Notes: generated by a model not told the origin, from the letters alone. DNA of 64,000 nt from Pseudoips prasinana (GCA_951640165.1 OX621257.1:6831201-6895200), one strand, 5' to 3'. Counted from the stretch's first letter, positions 1 to 11,700 are shown. Translations and numbers: made by a program.

Positions 1-176
1 GCGACTTGCAAAAGATAGATAGATAGGTACACTTTATTGCACATCACAGAATAAAATTTAGATGTATAGAAATTGTTTCAATTTATGTACAATTGGCGGT
101 CTTATCGCATAAGAGCGATTTCTTCCAGACAACCGTTGGATGAACTAGATTAGCAATTGAGAAAAGTGGCTAGAAA
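1..176 (-). repeat. 3' tail of a LINE (P family), minus strand
   Basis: Read on the minus strand, this stretch has the same layout as the 3' end of the LINE that ends at 45827: a GGTTGTCTGGAAGA-like block, a small stem around AGCGATAAGACCGCC, a short AT-rich spacer, AATAAAGTGTAC and a simple-repeat tail, here TATC units at about 13-36. No coding sequence of the element remains, so it is a heavily 5'-truncated copy, as is usual for target-primed insertions. A third copy lies at 12590-12740. Confidence 0.75.
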
Positions 177-1663
177 TGTACTGTAAAATAACTTTAAATT
201 CGATTTAAATAGATACTCAAATACATAGACCAAATAAATATATAGATGGTTCGCACCAAAACTTAAAGTTTTACTACATTTATCCATTAAATATATTTTA
301 GTATGCATTTATAATTATCTATTCCGAAATTTTGGTCTAGCGGTAGTGTTAAAGTGTGTCGCTGGTGGTGGTAAGAATAATCGTATAGATAGTGCTCCTG
401 TGTTTGCACACACACTTGTGTACTTTAAAATGTTCCGCTCCCGATGGCTAGACTCTATTGATTGGCCGCCGTGGTCGATTTTTTTAGGAGGAATGTCCCC
501 CTAATATATACTTGAAACTTAAAATGATTGTTTCTTGCTAAAATAAAAATGGAAACAGGTTTTAAATAAGTACATTTAAAATATATTTTTTTTAATTTTA
601 TTATCTGTTGGTAGTTCACATAATTTGAACTCTATGGGCTGATTGTAAAGTATAAAAACCCATTAAATTTGAATATAAGTCATATAGTCTACAGCTTATA
701 AAGGGCTTATATATTAACATATCAAGTCGGAATGTTATGTATTTATAATTAAAATTAATTCCCTTCTACCAATGCGTCGCCTTAAAACTAAAATATAAAT
801 CGGCTTATCCCTGTTTTGACAATGCATTGTTTTAGTACAGTCATTTTTATTGATACTTTGATGTGAAACCATTTCGTTTATGGTTTTTTAAAATTAATCA
901 TGGTAACACTTTACCATGAAATGTGGCATGGCAGTGTATTTGAGACCGCATGCATTTTTTTATTTAACATATCAATGACGTGTTGCAATATAAGTTTTGT
1001 TTTTAATTTTGTATATATATAATAGTTGTAACTATGTGCTTATTGCTAGTCGATACGTGTTTTAGTAATTTTAGTGGATTTGACCCCCTTGAAATGTGTC
1101 ATTCAATGGATTTATACGGTGCTATTAGGGATGTAAACATTTTAAAACGTAAGTTCTGTTTAAGACTGTGTTGCCAGCTTGAAAATATTTTCCCATATTT
1201 ATGGGTTACTTAATATTTATTCATAAATTTGAGAATAATATTATTTTGACTATGCGACATTCTAAATTAAATTGTCTAAATATATGATACTCAACTTTCG
1301 AAGAACAAGATGTTACAGTGTGTCTATGATTGATCGTTGGATTTCGCTTTGAATTAAAAGTCGCAAATTAAAACAAAGTTAAAAATGGTCTATGTTTCCA
1401 ATTAAGCCTGACTTATTGACGTTTTGCCAATAGATACGCCTTATCACAATAAGCGATCAGGTATCTCATTGTGTGTTTCTGCGATGATTTAAACTGTTTT
1501 ACTACAAAGAATAATATCTAAACCTAAATAATCCGAAATGTTGATTTTTTTTTATTTATTATCTATCTTTTATGTTAAGGCCCAGACATATAAATATGCG
1601 GATGCGAGAGCGAGATGAAAGTCTCGGCCGTAAACGAATTCTAAAAAAGTACATGGTTATTTG
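177..1663. other. no gene seen
   Basis: AT-rich sequence with no open frame, splice-flanked exon or clear repeat end that I can support. A small GC-richer patch at about 1600-1630 has no frame of useful length. Confidence 0.5.
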
Positions 1664-2306
1664 TAAATCACCAACAACCTCGTAGGACTAGATTTCTAAC
1701 ATCATAAGCAACAACTTTTGTTCTACGAGTTCGGACATAATTTAACATATAAAAATAATGATTAAATATGGTTTTGTTGTACTGTTGTGACATTTGTAGG
1801 TCTATGTTTCATTCATAAAGGACAACGCTCGAACGATGCTAATATCGCGCGCGTGTTCGCGTCCTTGCGATGCTCGTAGAGTTATAAACATTCAAGCGGG
1901 AAATTAAGTCAAATCTAATCATTTATTATTTCATTGCATTTGGGTATTACAAGTTCACAGATAATAAAATAAGTTTCACCAAAAGCTGCCTAAGAAGGCG
2001 TTTGAAACATACAATAGTAACTTAATAAAATAAACTTCTATAGAATGTAAACAAAACAATATTTTTTTTATACTTGCTTAAGAATTACATTGTTACATTT
2101 ATATGTCAATGTGTTTTTGTTTTCCAAATGTCAATAAAATATTTTGCAAATGTCAAAAGTTGTTGTAATTAAATGTCAATAAATAATAATAATAAGATAT
2201 TAATTATTTTTGTATGACGATAAAATCTAACAAACTATCAAAGTTGTATAACAAAAGTTATTGTTTATGGTGTTAATTATCTAATACTGTGAGGTTGGTG
2301 TTTTAG
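1664..2306 (+). repeat. TIR element, family C, split copy
   Basis: The left end (CACCAACAACCTCG) and right end (GAGGTTGGTGTTTT) form inverted repeats. The body about 1775-1905 (GTAGGTCTATGTTTCATTCA to TTCAAGCGGGAAATTA) matches the reverse complement of the copy at 26424-26724. The match breaks near 1908 and resumes near 2205, so this copy carries about 290 bases of unrelated AT-rich sequence with repeated AAATGTCAATAAA-like words. The intact relative is only about 300 bases, typical of a non-coding MITE. Confidence 0.7.
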
Positions 2307-2800
2307 AAGAAGCCCTGTATGATTTTTTATTTTTTTTGATATTGTGTTCTAAGATGGTTTTTTATTCTGCTGAAGAACTTCATATTTGTAACACTAAAAA
2401 AGGGGTGTCTTTTCCAATGCAATCATTTAAATAATTAATTTAATTAAAGTAATATTACTCAGATAATTAATGCAATACCAAATGGTTTATATAAAATCTA
2501 GTCTATATGCTCAAGTGGTGTATAATAATTAATTATGTATATTCCAATATAAATTGGGGTACACGAATTGAAAGTAAAACGTTTTGTTGGCAATTTTAAT
2601 GTTAACTAATTAAAGTTTAATTATATTAATTCTTTATCAGTTACTAACTCTGCCGGAATCTTTTATTTTAAACAATTTTCCAATAGTTTTAAGTCTGGTA
2701 ACATTAAATTATGGCCACCAACAAGATTGAACCAGATGTTTTTGGGTTAGTCTCCAATTTACCGATAGATGGCGCGAACATCGCTTATACAATACGTTAA
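2307..2800. other. no gene seen
   Basis: AT-rich, many stops in all frames, no recognised repeat ends. Confidence 0.4.
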
Positions 2801-2804
2801 TAAT

Positions 2805-2985
2805 AATATCCTGGAACATTATTCACACATGGACATTTGATCCTAAACTAAGCAGAGCTTGCTCTACGGAAACCAGATATTGGTATACTACTATTCTTTT
2901 GTAAATACTTATATAGTTAGTTACACCCAGGTTCAGGACAAACAGACATATTCATGCAACCAAATATCTACCCTCATAAAAAAAA
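2805..2985 (-). repeat. SINE-A fragment, minus strand
   Basis: Reverse complement of the 3' half of the SINE seen at 34535-34790 and 48790-49055: ATTATTCACAC next to a CATTTGATC block, then GCAGAGCTTGCTCTACGGAA, a GGTATACTACTATTCTTTTG stretch and the CAGACATATTCATGCA segment. The tRNA-like head is missing or too decayed to see. Confidence 0.65.
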
Positions 2986-3017
2986 TCAAAAATTTGTTCT
3001 GATATTTTTAATATAAA

Positions 3018-3135
3018 AAAGACAACGCCCGCACTAGGGAATCTAATCCCTGTGTCGCGGGGTACTTTACAAACATATAATAGACGGATACAAATAACAT
3101 CCTACTCAGAACAATTGTTTATGGGTCACACAAAT
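3018..3135 (-). repeat. SINE-B fragment, minus strand
   Basis: Same order of words as the fuller copy at 12085-12275: GCAACGCCCGCACTAGG, CCCTGTGTCGCGGGGTACTT, AACATATAATAGACGGA, CTCAGAACAA and GGGTCACACAAATA. It stops before the tRNA-like promoter part, so it is truncated at the 5' end of the SINE. Confidence 0.7.
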
Positions 3136-3972
3136 ATTTTGGATATTAACATAAAAAGATGACCGGGGCACATTTTATTATTTCATATAATTTAAAATAT
3201 CCAAATGATAGTGAGATTGCTAGGCGATATAGTCTGGGTCTTAATCTGTCTTTATCATATGGGCAGTGGTTACCCTGGTGTCAGAGTTAAACCCACCCAG
3301 TAGGCCTCTCACATATCTTATCGACTATTTTCTAACAACAACAGAGACCGATAGCTTAATGTGCCTTCTGAGGCACGGAGATGCTTAGAAATTAAACCAC
3401 TTTTAAGGTCACCCATCTATGGACTGACCGCTTGCCTACGTGCTTCATCTCGCCGATCAGTTAGGGACCGGTGATTTCCACTCGCCATGAGCGCCTCAAC
3501 TCAAACCTGTGCCTTAATGTGGAAAAAAATCTATATATGATTTTTTATATATCTTAAGTTAAAGCATTAAACTAGTCAACAAATCGTCTTAACCAGTAAG
3601 TACATATTAAAAAAGTATTATAAATCTCATTGGTATATAAATGTTCTTAACTAATTTAAATAATTAACAAAAAAAAACCGAATCCTATTTGTCTATAATC
3701 CCAAGCACCACTAAAAAGTTTAAAAAATTGATATGAATAAAAGGGACCAATTTAATAGTACCTATATTTTTTCGAATAAAAATGTTTTTAAAATTTATTT
3801 ATAGATGACGGACTTAAGAACTAACAAGCATAAAAATACAGCCGAATTGAGAACCTCGTTCTCCTTTTTGGAGTCGGTTAAAAGTAACGAATTGTTACCC
3901 ACTCTCCTTTTTAATGTTTACTATTTTATTTAAGACTGGTGCCAATCATAATTTTGATTTTGACATAACCAT
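3136..3972. other. no gene; unclassified repeat-like patch
   Basis: About 3240-3520 is more GC-rich than its surroundings (for example GTAGGCCTCTCACATA and GAGGCACGGAGATGC) and reads like a decayed LINE 3' untranslated region. No open frame supports this, so it is left unclassified. Confidence 0.35.
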
Positions 3973-3975
3973 GTA

Positions 3976-4666
3976 CAGACGCCAGCACATCCAGCTACCC
4001 CAATCTGTCAATTTTTTTTTATAGTATTTCAAATTTATCACATAAGCGTAAGGTTCACTTTCAATTGACAACATTTCATATTTTTAAAAGTAAATCAAAA
4101 ACTTATTTTTTCTTTTTGCGAATTAATGAACTTTTCATTCATAATTTCAACTTTGAAATTCGATGTATTCTAAAAAGACGTAAGCGGCAAATGACGTCAT
4201 ACATACGGTGGAATAACAATCGATCATATTTAATGTAACCCGTCAAAAAAAATCACTGTCTTGTCATACTCGTTGGCGCCTAAACTTGTTTACGTTTGTT
4301 TAATGTTTTCAATTTCAAATTAAATTAAAATCGTCAATATTAAATTCGTTTCCAGTGTTATTATCCTTATTATGTTTTCAAAATTTAAATTGACAATTTG
4401 ACACGTCTTGTTTGACATTAATGTTTTCGTTTAAAACATTGGATGCTTAGGCAAACCTAACTACCTCGTCCGCCGTATTAGTGACGTCATCACACCTTTT
4501 TTAGTTTTTTCCTCAGAAAGAAGAAATAAAAAAATCTAAAAAACTGTATTTGAACTCAGGATACAAAAATAAAGAAATGGTTGATTTTTTAAGGTGGTGT
4601 CAGTTTTGAAATGTTGTCGATTGCGGAAATTTGACAGATTGAGGTACCTTGATGTGCTGGCGTCTG
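3976..4666. repeat. Tc1/mariner-type MITE, copy 1, split by T2
   Basis: Starts with CAGACGCCAGCACATCCAGC and ends with its inverted form (GATGTGCTGGCGTCTG), flanked by TA on both sides as expected for the Tc1/mariner group. Uninterrupted copies at 11701, 12323, 26275 and 33315 are only 121-135 bases. This one is about 690 because a 552-base element (4067-4618) sits in its centre. The mobilising transposase is not identifiable in this window. Confidence 0.85.
4067..4618. mobile_element. T2 inverted-repeat element, copy 1
   Basis: Begins GACAACATTTCA and ends TGAAATGTTGTC, a 12-base terminal inverted repeat, and is flanked by AATT on the left and GATT on the right, consistent with a 4-bp target duplication carrying one later change. 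It lies inside the MITE at 3976-4666. A second copy in reverse orientation is at 46632-47503. It contains two TGACGTCA palindromes (4192-4199 and 4482-4489) and no open frame of note, so it is non-autonomous. The superfamily is not clear. Confidence 0.75.
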
Positions 4667-4801
4667 TACTTTTGACATTGACAATCGATTTAGTACATGT
4701 CCGTTACGATTGAGCCATTTATAATCTGTAGTAACATTTTTTTAAATAAAAGTTTTACCATAGACTATAATAGTACTAATTTATCTTAATTTGGTACGTT
4801 T

Positions 4802-4869
4802 TTGTAGCATTTGATAGTGAAGACGACATCTTAGCTCGGTTGTCTACCAATTATTATCAAATGCTACAA
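4802..4869. repeat. stem-loop, 15-base arms
   Basis: TTGTAGCATTTGATA at 4802-4816 is mirrored at 4855-4869 with a 38-base loop. It probably belongs to the decayed foldback element that follows. Confidence 0.5.
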
Positions 4870-4918
4870 AATTATATCAAATATGATAAGTTTTCATCAA
4901 TGTGGTTGCTAAAGTACG

Positions 4919-5141
4919 GCCAATTTAATAGATCACATTTGACACTTCATCAAATTTCAACAACGTAACCTAAACCGGCGGGCATAGAATATTATTTAGT
5001 TTTTTGTAGTTTGAGCTGCCATTTGCTTAATTTTTTTTTCAATTAATATTCATCTTTATTGTAATAATTACCAAATAAGGTCATTTTACAATTCACTTTA
5101 CTAGTAACTGACAGATGTCAAATGTGATCTATTAAATTGGC
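4919..5141. repeat. foldback MITE
   Basis: GCCAATTTAATAGATCACAT, continuing to about 4944, is repeated in inverted form at 5116-5141, enclosing about 170 bases without coding potential. A partial relative of the left arm and the sequence outside it lies at 7467-7545. Confidence 0.6.
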
Positions 5142-5366
5142 GCTTCTATAGTTTTGAAGTGGCTGCAAAATCCAAACATTTATACTCTGAACATAAGGTC
5201 ATGTTTAACAAAGATACGTAACAGATAACGTGTGATAGAACAACAGTTGCCGTGTGCACGCTAATAAAGAGTTATATGCACTGAGTGTTTTTGTTTTAAT
5301 TTTTGTTATTCCTGTTTTTTTTTTATTCTAAATGGGTTTGCGCTTGACCACCTTTGACCACCATCT

Positions 5367-5666
5367 AGGGTTGCCAATTAGACTGTTGTTAACAGTATTG
5401 TACTGTTTTTCACTAAATTATACTTTTTACTGTTGAACAAAAATAAAGTAAGTATACAAAATACTGTTTAGATTTATTTAGACAGAGGGCGTTCACTGCT
5501 CAGTGCAGCGTAGCCACAAAGTTTGTAAATTAGTAAGTTGTGCGAGAAGCTCTAAAAATAATTTAAAACAATAAATAAAATACTATTTCTTTTTCTAAAA
5601 ACTTTTTAATATTCTTCAAATATCTGAATATACTTTATTGCTAGTAAAAAAAAAGTTGGCAACCCC
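5367..5666. repeat. hAT-like MITE
   Basis: Terminal inverted repeats GGGTTGCCAA and TTGGCAACCC, with the same word ACCACCATCT on both sides (5357-5366 and 5667-5676). A duplication of about 8-10 bases with ends of this kind fits the hAT superfamily. The 300-base interior has no coding potential. It is inserted in a common repeat whose other half continues at 5677. Confidence 0.65.
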
Positions 5667-5790
5667 ACCACCATCTCACCTGATGGTAAGTGCAGATGTG
5701 GTCGAAAGTGGACCGCGCGTACCCATAAGATGCCTGTTCACTCTAGCCTTGACTAAACCCACGTTGTATGAGTCTGGAAACACGGCTATT
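5667..5790. repeat. LINE 3'-end-like repeat
   Basis: Contains CACCTGATGGTAAGTGCAG followed by GATGCCTGTTCACTCTAGCC. The first of these words resembles the 3' part of the LINE fragments at 8195 and 10525-11235. No reading frame is preserved. Confidence 0.45.
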
Positions 5791-7038
5791 AGGTCGTCTT
5801 TTTCAGCCTGTGTGTGATTCCTATACATGTAAAGCTAATTTCAAGATACCTATACAATAAAAATAAAATCTATGGTCCGGAAAAAAAGATAAATAATGAT
5901 ATAATAATTAATAATAACACTGCTCCTGTCATTTCGGCACTGACGTTCAATCACAACATAGACTTATTGCACGTGCGTGTGCGCAAATGCTTGAACGGAT
6001 GGAAAGTTGAAAAGAACTTGGGAAGAGTATCCGAAACTTCTGAGATATGAAACTCTGGACCCACAACTTTATAATATATAGGCATCGGCGATTAAAACTG
6101 TCAATTTCCATACTCTACTGCAATAGGTGTTTTGTTGAAAAATTTCCAATAAGACTTTATTTTACATCAAAGATATACCTAATACAATTATATAAGTTAG
6201 TTAACTATATGAACAAATGGTAAAACATTCCACAAATTATTAAATGAGCCAATACCATTATTTGTATTCAAACTTTTGTTAAGGTTTTCATAGAAACCAC
6301 AATAATTGTTACTTTTTAAATCTGACTTAATTAGGGTTGTAACGTCTTGCCAGCGCTGAGTGGCCAGTGTGTTTTAAACCTCTACCGTTGTCTTGTTTGT
6401 GTATTTTTTTTAATTTTTTATATCTTTTCAGTCGATGTTGTGTCTATGCTTTGCTTGTAAGTATTTTTTATAGTGCACTTTTTTATATCTTGCTTTGATT
6501 TGATATTTGATGTTGTTTTTCTATTTAGAATTGCTACGATTTTATATTTAATACATAATTTATATCTAATAAGGATTTTAAATAAATACCCCAATTGTTA
6601 CATCGTGGTCAAATCTGTTCCGATTAATAAACTTAAATTTAAACTAAAAATGTGATATTTATCATACTTTTTTGACCATAACGTTTTGTTTCGTTTATTA
6701 GTGACCACAGACGACACAATTAGCTTAAGTAACCTCAAAAATAATGAGGTTACAAATCCGAGGGATTTTTTTAAATATTTGTTCTCCTATTTCTGCGTTG
6801 TTTGTGAAACTATTTAGATAATTCCCTCTCTCTCTCTCTCTCTCTCTCTCATGATGCTACATCAATATAAAGTCAGTTCTTTTTTAAAACTGTAATTATT
6901 AGATAATGTGCCGGTTTAGAAATTGTTTTATGCCACCGGTCAGATTAGAATATGTTACGTCAAATTTACTTAGTACCTAATTTGTCACGAAAGCATTTTA
7001 TACACATTGACTACAGTATTATCATTGACACATTTCAG
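5791..7038. other. no gene; CT microsatellite at 6826-6850
   Basis: AT-rich sequence with no supported exon apart from the one starting at 7039. A pure CT dinucleotide run of about 25 bases occupies 6826-6850. Confidence 0.5.
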
Positions 7039-7199
7039 GCAACTTTCGCCAAGAGTTCCACTCAGAATCGTCACCGAAGTACATCAAACCCGAAGACCCT
7101 GAGAGTATGTCAGAAAACGTCGCAGAATCACCGAATACTCGATATATACACTTCAATTTGGACACCCCTAACACTATATTTAAGGAGACGGATATATAA
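7039..7199 (+). CDS. possible 3'-terminal exon of a host gene
   Basis: Directly after an acceptor-like CATTTCAG (7031-7038) there is a 161-base stretch open for about 52 codons, ending in TAA at 7197-7199. Its GC content is clearly above the flanks. The peptide is hydrophilic (Ser, Glu and Pro rich) and ends in E-T-D-I, which fits a class I PDZ-binding C-terminus (S/T-x-hydrophobic). The first codon is split by the proposed intron (two bases of it lie in this exon). I do not recognise the protein and see no upstream exons here, so the rest of the gene would lie across a long intron or outside the window. It could also be a chance open stretch. Confidence 0.4.
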
Positions 7200-8190
7200 A
7201 GGTGTAAATGATTTATTATTATGGTGTATCATTTATACAGTTGTTATTTTATTAAATGTATTAGTTATTAGTCTGAAATATACAGCTATATTAGTGTTAT
7301 TGGAATATACTCGAAAAAAATATCTTGTTTCCAGCTCAATTCAAGGTGTAACATAGATGCTTATAAAACTGAACATTAAATTCCATAATTCACAAATGAA
7401 ATATTAATCTTCCATTCTAAAATGTCGGAACATCGCACAAACTGTTACGCCAAAGTTTTATACCAAATTATGATAAGTTTTCATCAATGTTGTTGCTAAA
7501 AATTTAATAGATCACATTTGAGAGTTCATCAAACTTCAACAATTTAATGTAATTGTTTTATATAATTAACGGTGTTGCCAAAAATCATTAATTATAATAT
7601 ATCACGAATTTGTTAAAGAGAGTGGGTAAATCGACACACACTCCTTAACTCGCTACCCATATTAATGTTTTATACTATTTACGTTACACCTTGCCGGGCT
7701 GTGGCAACATACTTGTCATAATTTAAAACATTCTTCAAAATAAACAGGAATTTATCTTATCTATTACTTTGTATGTTACGCGATTTATAAGCCGATTTTA
7801 ATAATATTCCCTTACTAAAATCGGTTCACAAATTATGCCTTTCAAATGGTCCTATATTGAAATTTGTTCAAATCAGTTTTTAAAAGGAAAAGTTGAAGTC
7901 GGTTAGTATATTTCTTTATTAACAGTCTTATATAAACTCTATTTTTAATATCAAGAAATTAGAAATTACCTATAATATTTATGAACAGTAGACCTTTTGT
8001 TGCCGACACTATTTATACTTAGTAAATTGTACTTACTTATTAAAATTATTAATCTATATAGTATGAAAAACATTTGTTTAATTAACTCTTTCGAGAATTT
8101 ATCAAAAATATCATATCATTCATATGTATGCTATATAGATTTATGCTGTGTCAATTTGAACTTTAAATCTTACATCACCATATTTTTTTT
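7200..8190. other. no gene; partial foldback copy at 7467-7545
   Basis: AT-rich. At 7467-7545 a segment matches the left arm and flank of the foldback element at 4919 (ATTTAATAGATCACATTTGA). Nothing else is supported. Confidence 0.45.
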
Positions 8191-8194
8191 ATAT

Positions 8195-8530
8195 CAGGGA
8201 ACGACAAACGCACAAGTGGGTTACCTCATGGTAAGTGATCACCGCCGCACATGGACACTCGCAACACCAGATGTGTCCCGGGTGCGATGCCGGCCTCTAA
8301 GAGTCAGCAACAAGTGTTTTTGACCCTTTTCCCCACCCCTAGGAGCTCTGGCGACCTTACTCACACGCATAAACACAACATCAAAATAATTAATGTTATT
8401 ATAAAGGAACGTCTTCTGTAAGGTGGAGGTACTTCCCCAGTCGGGCTGCTCTTTGAGCGAATGAACGCTGTGCTCTACCTCTCTTACGTCGACTGTTGGA
8501 CTAAAGGTCATATCCCACTTACACGACTCT
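8195..8530 (-). repeat. LINE 3'-end fragment, minus strand
   Basis: On the minus strand it reads GCGAGTGTCCATGTGCGGCG and then GTGATCACTTACC, the same tail as 11120-11200 on the plus strand. The neighbouring block 8300-8480 (GGAGGTACTTCCCCAGTCGG) is the inverse of 10540-10660. The open frames here are decayed LINE sequence, not genes. Confidence 0.65.
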
Positions 8531-9289
8531 GCTCCAACAACGCTCCCACCCATCACCGCCCTACACCGCAACTATACGTTGCGGTGTAGTGCGGCCCGCC
8601 ATGATATACGCAACCTTTTAAATATTTTGGTACTTTGCATTTGAGTTATTTCTTGCTATCTGTGATTTGCCGTCCCTAATATCTGGCCGCCCTAGGCCCG
8701 GCCTACTGGGCCTTACGGCAATTCCGCCACTGTGGCTGGGGCCTTACACGACTCTTCTACCCCCCGACTAATATCATTCAAATATGGGCTTTAAGTCGTG
8801 GCCTTGCGATATAGTTTATATTGACAACATAAATTAGCAGACAGCTCGGTGTCAGCAAGCTTCCCGCCTTCAGACTGCTCGGTAGTACTGTTTTAGTAAA
8901 AAGTTTCAGCATTAATCTTCCTATATAATTTTTTTACGTATTAAAATATATTTGTAAAAAAGATAAAAGTTGGCAATAAAGTAAATTCATTATGTACCTA
9001 GTCCATATGATGGATGCTGAGAAAGGGGTGCCGCATAACCTGGGGCCTAGAACGGCCATCACTGTAAATCCGCCACTGCCCACCCAATAATCAATCCCTT
9101 GTGGGGGCATAACATAATCACTTTGCAGTCAGGTTGTTGATTGATCATACAGAAAGACGTCCTTTCTCTGGTCGCTCAGGACGACTTCTACGAACTCCGA
9201 ACGCGAACATTGTGCATACCTGTAAGTGACCTACTCACACTGGATTAACCTCTCTGTATAAGATTCATACAAAAAAATTGTGAATAAGT
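8531..9289. other. no gene; short decayed repeat pieces
   Basis: Contains GC-rich scraps with the repeated theme of CCGCCACTG near 8730 and 9070 and RTE-like wording (GACGACTTCTACGAACTCC) near 9180. No frame is preserved. Confidence 0.35.
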
Positions 9290-9620
9290 TATTTATTTAT
9301 TTATTTATTTATTTATTAATAGGGTTACCAACATAAGTACAGCATAACTTGACACATAAAAAAATTAAGTCTTAAATTATTCTAGGCTAACTGCACTTAC
9401 AAATTACAGGTTACCACAGCATGCGTTAAACATTTTAAATTAGAGTTATATTTTTTTAAATTATGAAATACAAGTAAGAATTGAAAAAATAATAATAACA
9501 ATACAGGAAAATAATAAAATAAAAAGAAACAATATCATAGACCTAAAGTAAGTCACAACCTTTTATGAGTTTCATAAACTTATGAAGGCTTTGAAAATTA
9601 ATGTCGAGCTCAGGCAGTTT
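9290..9620 (-). repeat. possible LINE 3' end, minus strand
   Basis: A run of TTTA units at 9290-9317 is followed by about 300 AT-rich bases without a reading frame. On the minus strand this would be a 3' untranslated region ending in a TAAA tail, as many insect LINEs have. No coding part remains to confirm it. Confidence 0.35.
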
Positions 9621-9854
9621 ATTTTATATATAAGTTGTTGGTGAGCCTAATCAAAAAAAAAAAAAACGCCCATGGGATGAGATGGTGTGATGATTTTCGT
9701 TGCTGTTACCACACTGCATTATCTCACCTACAAAGTATATGTTTCATTTTTCATTTCATTTATTAATTCGTTAACAAAATACATTGTGTCCGAAATACAA
9801 TACACTTATAACTAGCAATTTTCAATTACATAAATACAATAAACAATTATGTAT

Positions 9855-10107
9855 TATTATTACAGCTGAAAGAAGTCCAGTGCTGGTCTAGCCTCCCCCA
9901 AGTATCATCTTGGGGGATAGGTATGTCATAATCGCCACGCTTGGCAGACGGGTTGGCGATCGCAGTAAGTTGGTCATAGCCATAGCACTCAGAAGGTAGT
10001 TATTGCCCGGCCTCTGGTAGATATTCCCTCGGGGCGACTTCTACGCCCCCACGTGATGAGATGGGGTGATGATATTCTGATATTCGCCGCCGTCGCCACA
10101 CAGCAAA
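9855..10107 (-). repeat. SINE-C (RTE-tailed), minus strand
   Basis: On the minus strand it starts GCTGTGTGGCGACGG, passes through GCGTAGAAGTCGCCCCGAGG and GCCAAGCGTGGCGATTATGA, and ends in a simple AAT tail. The copy at 28711-28970 has the same start and same layout with a 11-bp target duplication, so both ends look defined. It is probably a short non-autonomous element moved by an RTE-type LINE. Confidence 0.7.
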
Positions 10108-10524
10108 GTATATTGGATGTGAGATTTACAGTTTAAATTGCATCTTTAGTGTTTTAATCTTTGATCAATAATAGTTACTGATCGAAGGTTCTAATAGTAG
10201 GAGACAACACTTCACTAGTCTAAATCTCTAGATTATTAATTGTTATGAAATAATATACTATTAATACTCCAATTAAATTTACTTTTGTAATTCAATGGTG
10301 ACGTGTTAATTATCTTCTAATTGCGTTAAATAAAACACTCAAAGTTGTGCTTTAAATGGAATATTAAAGTTGATTTTCGTGTGTCTTTTTTATAGTAGTT
10401 AGTATATTTTTACACTTCACCGTCGAAATACACTTTTAAACTATTACGTGTATGACATTCTTGTGGGGTATTAACGCGACTAAACTCTAATATTAATGCA
10501 ACTTGAGTGAAACGAACGAAGCGA

Positions 10525-10745
10525 ATGAACGGTAGCGTTCATTCGCTCGAAGAGCAGCCCGACTGGGGAAGTACCTCCACCTTACAAAGACACTCCGTAA
10601 TAATAACATTAATCATTTTAATGTTGTGTTTTCGAGTGTGAGTAAGGGCGCCAGAGCTCATTGGCGGGGTGGGGGGGTCAGCAACACTTGTTTGCTGACT
10701 TTTAAAGGCCGGCAACGCACCCGCGACACCTCTGGTGAAAAAAAA
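10525..10745 (+). repeat. LINE 3'-end fragment
   Basis: Inverse of 8300-8530: CGAAGAGCAGCCCGACTGGG, a spacer, GAGTGTGAGTAAGG, then GGCCGGCAACGCACC and GACACCTCTGGTG, ending in an A-rich run. It is a 5'-truncated copy. The open frame across it is decayed. Confidence 0.6.
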
Positions 10746-10909
10746 AAATAAAGACACTTTAGTGTATTAAATCTCGTTCAGTTATATCTCTGTCTTTCGT
10801 ATTGCTCTGGACGGAAATGGAACTACTTTTCTAATTCCTCTAAGACAGTTAACACTTGCAGAGCCTAGTACCCGACTAGTGGAGCGATAGTTCGTTAAGG
10901 AATTGTTCG

Positions 10910-11235
10910 AGTTTATACCTGCCGCTACATTCCGTCACAGACCCTCTCGCCAAATGTAGAAATTTCATCCTTACCTGGATGAATGGTCATCTAACACCGT
11001 GCGTTTCACAAGAAACTTTTTGCCGCGCATTACCGCTCTGTGGAATCAATTAGCTGCGGAGGTATTTCCGATATGTTATGACATGGCAACCTGCAAGAAG
11101 CGACCCTATTCTTTTCTTAAAGGTCGGCAACGCACTTGCGGCTCCTCTGGTGTTGCTAGTGTTCATGGGCGGCGGTGATCACTTACCATCAGGTTATCTA
11201 CTTGCTCGTTTGCTATCCTATTATATAAAAAAAAG
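10910..11235 (+). pseudogene. LINE reverse transcriptase C-terminus and 3' end, decayed
   Basis: A plus-strand frame from about 10910 to 11185 encodes the typical C-terminal end of a non-LTR retrotransposon polyprotein, including an [13 protein letters not shown] segment at 11010-11050 and a basic tail ([13 protein letters not shown]). A TAG interrupts it near 10960. It then runs into the GGCGGCGGTGATCACTTACC tail. It has no catalytic part and is a dead 5'-truncated copy. Confidence 0.65.
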
Positions 11236-11296
11236 AATGCACAACTCGCTTCTTGAGTCGTGTCTATACGTAGCTATAAAAGACACTGCATGCCCA

Positions 11297-11540
11297 GGGG
11301 CTCTGCCGGCTAAGTCACCGAACATCGTTTTCGTGAATGGCGTTCAAATAAATAAAGGTTAAAAATGACCTAATCAATCGTTCAATCGGCTTCCATGAGC
11401 ACATGTGACGTCATAAATGGTCCGGAATCGATTGTCAACGTTGAAGCCGATTTAACGATTGATTAAGTCATTTTTAACCATTATTTATTTTAACGCCATT
11501 TAAGAAATCGATGTTCGGCGAGTTAGTCGGTAGGGCCCTC
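11297..11540. repeat. long foldback element
   Basis: Arms of about 95 bases at 11297-11392 and 11444-11540 pair with scattered mismatches. The inner part of each arm (AATCAATCGTT on the left) and the outer part (CACCGAACATCG) are both well conserved. The 51-base centre carries TGACGTCA at 11406-11413. There is no coding potential. Confidence 0.75.
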
Positions 11541-11700
11541 GACTAACGAATTCGTAGCGTGGCTGCGAAAGTGTTAAAGACCACCGTCTGAGTCGCATTG
11601 ATACCAATTAGAATGTTTAACCAATATCTAATAAAAAAAAATACAAATATAATAATGCCAAAAAGTAGATTGAATCTCAAACGTCCATCAAGTGATTGTA

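Noticed and set aside
6952..7356. 134-codon plus-strand frame
   Set aside because: The exon-like part (7039-7199) reads better in a different frame, right after an acceptor site. The long frame is AT-driven at both ends.
8239..8571. 110-codon minus-strand frame
   Set aside because: It crosses a decayed LINE 3' end that also occurs at 10525 and 11120. The frame is not kept between copies.
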